From: Bradyrhizobium yuanmingense
GTDB taxonomy: Bacteria; Pseudomonadota; Alphaproteobacteria; Rhizobiales; Xanthobacteraceae
Reading direction: 5' to 3'
Assembly (NCBI RefSeq): GCF_900094575.1
Contig: NZ_FMAE01000006.1
Span: forward strand, 496,001 to 560,000
DNA: 64,000 bases
The position numbers were made by a program, and so were the translations under genes. Position 1 is the first letter of the stretch; each line of letters begins with the position of its first letter. Below the pieces are notes generated by a model. The model was not told where the DNA came from. It saw only the letters and a list, made by a program, of their open reading frames with translations, and did no database searches. This document shows positions 61,217 to 64,000 of this stretch, one piece after another.

Positions 61217-63034
61217 ATGTGTGCCGTTGCGTTGCGTCAGTCGGGACTATCGCGCCTAGCCGGCGCGCGGAAGATTCCGATTCCATCATACATCGTGCCA
61301 TGCGATCCCACGCTACGCGAGAACCCGCCGCAAGGCAGCGGCTGGGTGTTCGAGATAAAAGCCGACGGCTATCGCGCGCAACTTCACCTGCAGGCGGGCG
61401 CGGCGACGGTCTATTCGCGCGCCGGATACGATTGGACCGAGCAGTTCTCGTCAATTGCAGCCAGCGCGCGAAAGCTCAGAGCCGGGAGTGCGATCATTGA
61501 TGGCGAGGCCGTTGTCTACGGCAGTAATGGCCGGCCGGACTTCCAGCAGCTGCGGCGCGAGCTCGGCGCCAGGCAGAGCCGCCGCATTCGCTATCACGCG
61601 TTCGATCTGTTGTACCTTGACGGATACGATTTGCGCGCCGTCGCCTTTGTCGAGCGCAAGCAGCTGCTGCGGCGGCTTCTGAAAGAAGCGCCCGAGACTT
61701 TCATCTACGTCGAGCACGTCGAAGCCGACGGCGAGCAAATCCTTCGCCATGCTTGCAAGCTTGGCCTCGAAGGGCTGCTGGCCAAGCGCGCCGACGCACC
61801 TTATCGCTCCGGACGGCAGGAAGCCTGGCTCAAGCTGAAATGCAAGAAGAGCGAGACGTTTCCGATCGTCGCATTCGTCGAAAAGCTGGGCGCGTACCCG
61901 CGCAAGGTGGCTTCGCTTTACGTCGGGCATCACGAGGATGGGCGCCTGCTTTATGCCGGCAAGGTCCGCACCGGATACACCGAGGCGACCGCGCGTGAAT
62001 TGCGTGAACGGCTTGACCCACTGATCCGGCGCGATTCTCCGCTCGATCTGCCGGTAAAGAAGCCCAAGGCTACATGGGTTGAGCCCGTGGTGAATGCCGA
62101 GGTGGAATATGGCGCCCTGACCGACGATGGCCTGCTGCGTGAAGCCGTATTCAAGGGCCTGCGCGACGATCTTGCGCCGCGGAAGGTCAGGGCGCCCCGG
62201 TTGGTGCCTTCATCGGTCAGACGGCCGAAGCTCGGCGTTCCCAAAGAGAATATCCTGCAGCTGCTGCCCGATGCGATCGTGCCGTCCAAGGAAGAGCTCG
62301 CGCGTTACTGGAAGCGCGTCTGGAAGAAGGCGCTGCTGCATCTAGGACATCGACCGCTCAAGCTGGTGCGGCACGTGCACGGCACGACGTTCTATCACAA
62401 GGGGCCGCTGCCGAAGGACATTCCGCAAGCGGTGCACCAGCTACGCATCCGAAAGCGCGAAGGCGGCGAAGGCACGCGGCTTTGGGTGGACAGCCTTGAC
62501 GGTTTCCTGGGACTCGTCGAGATCGGCGCAGTCGAATTGCATCCCTGGAATTCGACTGTTGAGGATTTCGAGCACGCCGATCGCATCGTGATCGACCTTG
62601 ATCCCGGCGAGGGCGTCGAATGGGATGCTGTGATCGAGACCGCCCTGGAACTTCGCGCGCTAATGAGCCGTGAGGGGTTTGCGACCTGGCCCAAGCTGAC
62701 CGGCGGCAAGGGCATTCATCTGACGGCGCCGCTTGACCGCCCAATGCTGCACGATCAGGCGCACCGGGCGGCCCGCAACCTCATGGCCGATTTCGCATTG
62801 CGTCGGCCGGACCGCTACGTCCTCTCCGCCCAGGCCAGGCGCAGCGGCCGCATTTTTCTCGACTATTTGCGCAACGGCCGCGGTACCACCGCGATCGGCA
62901 CCTTCTCGCCGCGGGCACGCGAGAACTTTCCCATTGCTGCACAGGTGACATGGAAGCGGATCGAAAGCGGCATAGTGCCCGACGCGTTCACGATTCACAG
63001 TCCCTACCGTGCGGTGCGGAGGAAAGAGCGATAA
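61217..63034 (+). CDS. ligD: LigD-type ATP-dependent DNA ligase with primase-polymerase domain
   Basis: 605 residues. Residues about 20-310 are the ligase core and OB fold: nucleotidyl motif 'FEIKADGYR' with Lys48, 'IIDGEAVVYG' and 'EGLLAKRADAPYRSGR'. Residues about 345-605 are the LigD polymerase: 'GTTFYHKGPLPKDIPQ', metal site 'VIDLDPGEGVEW' and 'LTGGKGIHLTAPLD'. The N-terminal phosphoesterase domain of Pseudomonas LigD is missing. LigD repairs double-strand breaks with Ku by end joining; no ku gene is in the window. Several LigD versions per genome are normal in rhizobia. Confidence 0.94.
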   Translation: MCAVALRQSGLSRLAGARKIPIPSYIVPCDPTLRENPPQGSGWVFEIKADGYRAQLHLQAGAATVYSRAGYDWTEQFSSIAASARKLRAGSAIIDGEAVVYGSNGRPDFQQLRRELGARQSRRIRYHAFDLLYLDGYDLRAVAFVERKQLLRRLLKEAPETFIYVEHVEADGEQILRHACKLGLEGLLAKRADAPYRSGRQEAWLKLKCKKSETFPIVAFVEKLGAYPRKVASLYVGHHEDGRLLYAGKVRTGYTEATARELRERLDPLIRRDSPLDLPVKKPKATWVEPVVNAEVEYGALTDDGLLREAVFKGLRDDLAPRKVRAPRLVPSSVRRPKLGVPKENILQLLPDAIVPSKEELARYWKRVWKKALLHLGHRPLKLVRHVHGTTFYHKGPLPKDIPQAVHQLRIRKREGGEGTRLWVDSLDGFLGLVEIGAVELHPWNSTVEDFEHADRIVIDLDPGEGVEWDAVIETALELRALMSREGFATWPKLTGGKGIHLTAPLDRPMLHDQAHRAARNLMADFALRRPDRYVLSAQARRSGRIFLDYLRNGRGTTAIGTFSPRARENFPIAAQVTWKRIESGIVPDAFTIHSPYRAVRRKER

Positions 63035-63054
63035 TTGCGCGCTCGGGCGCTAGC

Positions 63055-64000
63055 CTACTTCACCGCCGAGAAGCGGCTGTCGAACGAGTTCGACTGCACC
63101 ACCGGCGCGGCGCCTGATATCATCGGGGTGCTGTCGCCCGCGCCTTCGCTCACCGATGGCTTCAGCGCCGGACGCGTCGCGGCGAGGCGGGTGTCGGGCT
63201 TCGGCGGCTCGGCCGGCTTGGCGGCTGCTACGGCCGGCTTCGGCGTATCCTTCGCCGCCTCCTTGACTGAATCCTTGGACTTGTCATGTCCCGGCACGAA
63301 GCGGGTCACGGCGGCCTTGAGTCGCGAGGCGGCCGTGGCCGGCGTCGTGGACGTCTGGGCGGCCGGGGCCACGGACGCGGTGGCTTGCGGCGCAGGCGTC
63401 GCGGTCGCGGTGGTGTCGGCGGTGCCGAGCCCCATCTTGCGGCCGAGATTGGAGAAGAAGCCGCCGCTTTCAGACTTCGCAGCGGGCGACGCCGCGGCAA
63501 CGCGGGTGCTCGCGGCAGGCGCGCTGACGGCGACCACCGGCTCTTCCCGCGGCGCCGGCGCACTTGCCACCGCATCGAGGTTCGGCTTGGGCGGGTTGAC
63601 GTGGCCGGGGATCGTGCCCGGCGCCTTCGCCATGGCCAGCATCTGCAGCGTGGTGCCTTCGGCGCTCTCGGACAGGCCGGTCGAGCCTTCTGGAATCTTG
63701 GCGGCGAACACCTTGTGCATGCCGCCGTCAATGCCAGTGTTCATCCGCGCCACCGGCGTGCCCTTGGCGACGAGCCTTGCGTATTCGGTTTCGTCCTTGG
63801 CCTGCTTCTCGCGGACCGCGCTGGCGATCTCTTCGGGGATCACATAGGCCGGACATCTGGCAGAGGCGTCGAACACCAGATCGCGCTTGGCGTCCGCCGG
63901 CTTGGCGGCGTCGAACACGTATCTCTTCTCGCAGAAATCGACCTTCGGCTCCTGCCGCGTCACCTCGAAATGATCATAGCCTTCTTTGATCATCTTCCAG
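63055..64000 (-). CDS. C-terminal part of a probable YafK-like L,D-transpeptidase family protein
   Basis: At least 312 residues; the frame stays open to the right edge ('WK' before Met), so the catalytic domain lies outside. The visible start 'MIKEGYDHFEVTRQEPKVDF' and 'CEKRYVFDA' resembles the end of YafK/DpaA-type L,D-transpeptidases, which act on peptidoglycan crosslinks or on Braun-lipoprotein links. After it come 220 residues rich in Ala, Pro and Lys ('ATATPAPQATASVAPAAQ'), a probably disordered periplasmic tail that is unusually long. The assignment rests on a short region and is tentative. Confidence 0.6.
   Translation of the reverse strand, partial: WKMIKEGYDHFEVTRQEPKVDFCEKRYVFDAAKPADAKRDLVFDASARCPAYVIPEEIASAVREKQAKDETEYARLVAKGTPVARMNTGIDGGMHKVFAAKIPEGSTGLSESAEGTTLQMLAMAKAPGTIPGHVNPPKPNLDAVASAPAPREEPVVAVSAPAASTRVAAASPAAKSESGGFFSNLGRKMGLGTADTTATATPAPQATASVAPAAQTSTTPATAASRLKAAVTRFVPGHDKSKDSVKEAAKDTPKPAVAAAKPAEPPKPDTRLAATRPALKPSVSEGAGDSTPMISGAAPVVQSNSFDSRFSAVK

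Overview
The window reads as chromosomal DNA of a high-GC alphaproteobacterium, most likely Bradyrhizobium or a close relative (inference). Supporting signs are the strong GC bias in third codon positions, a sox thiosulfate-oxidation cluster, cobaltochelatase cobS/cobT, many orphan substrate-binding proteins, and frequent intergenic palindromes of the 'gtcccgg...ccgggac', 'ctctcccc...ggggagag' and 'cattgcgag...ctcgcaatg' kinds that are common in that genus. I saw no rRNA or tRNA gene, no CRISPR array, no transposase and no prophage. Almost every gene is intact; the first and last genes are cut by the window edges.

Layout. 1-11.4 kb: two enoyl-CoA hydratases, a glyoxalase-fold protein, an orphan branched-chain amino-acid-type binding protein, a secreted nuclease-like protein, an M48 lipoprotein protease with a LysM-like tail, two MFS carriers and a prolyl oligopeptidase. 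11.5-19.4 kb: a DUF938 methyltransferase, then soxXYZA, a small SoxK-like protein, soxB, a persulfide dioxygenase-rhodanese fusion and an MFS carrier. 19.6-25.7 kb: an MFS carrier, an AttEFGH-like ABC exporter operon (ATPase, 820-residue FtsX-type permease, secreted AttH/CrtC-like protein) and a MAPEG protein. 25.9-39.2 kb, mostly minus strand: a second orphan binding protein, an RND efflux pair, an Old Yellow Enzyme, a Bug/TctC binding protein, a phytase-like protein, and cobT and cobS. 39.5-48.8 kb: DedA, an EamA carrier, a tightly overlapped run (DUF1178, nitrilase-fold hydrolase, grxC, comF), a methyltransferase, a NUDIX hydrolase, a TadG-like protein, argJ and a parvulin. 49.1-52.8 kb: secA and a small secreted protein. 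53-61.1 kb: a MarR regulator divergent from an amide module (AmiC/UrtA-like sensor, signature amidase, complete five-part HAAT-type ABC importer). 61.2-64 kb: a LigD-type ligase-polymerase and the C-terminal part of a probable L,D-transpeptidase.

How the genes work together. The sox genes encode the periplasmic thiosulfate-oxidising core: SoxXA conjugates the substrate to the SoxYZ carrier and SoxB releases sulfate. soxCD and soxVW are not here. The fusion gene downstream would handle persulfide or sulfane sulfur made by the incomplete pathway. The amide module looks self-contained: an importer brings in an amide- or urea-like compound, the amidase hydrolyses it, and a MarR protein plus a signal-less binding protein probably control it. 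The two best candidates for under-described biology are that module and the compact sox cluster with its SoxK-like and fusion proteins.
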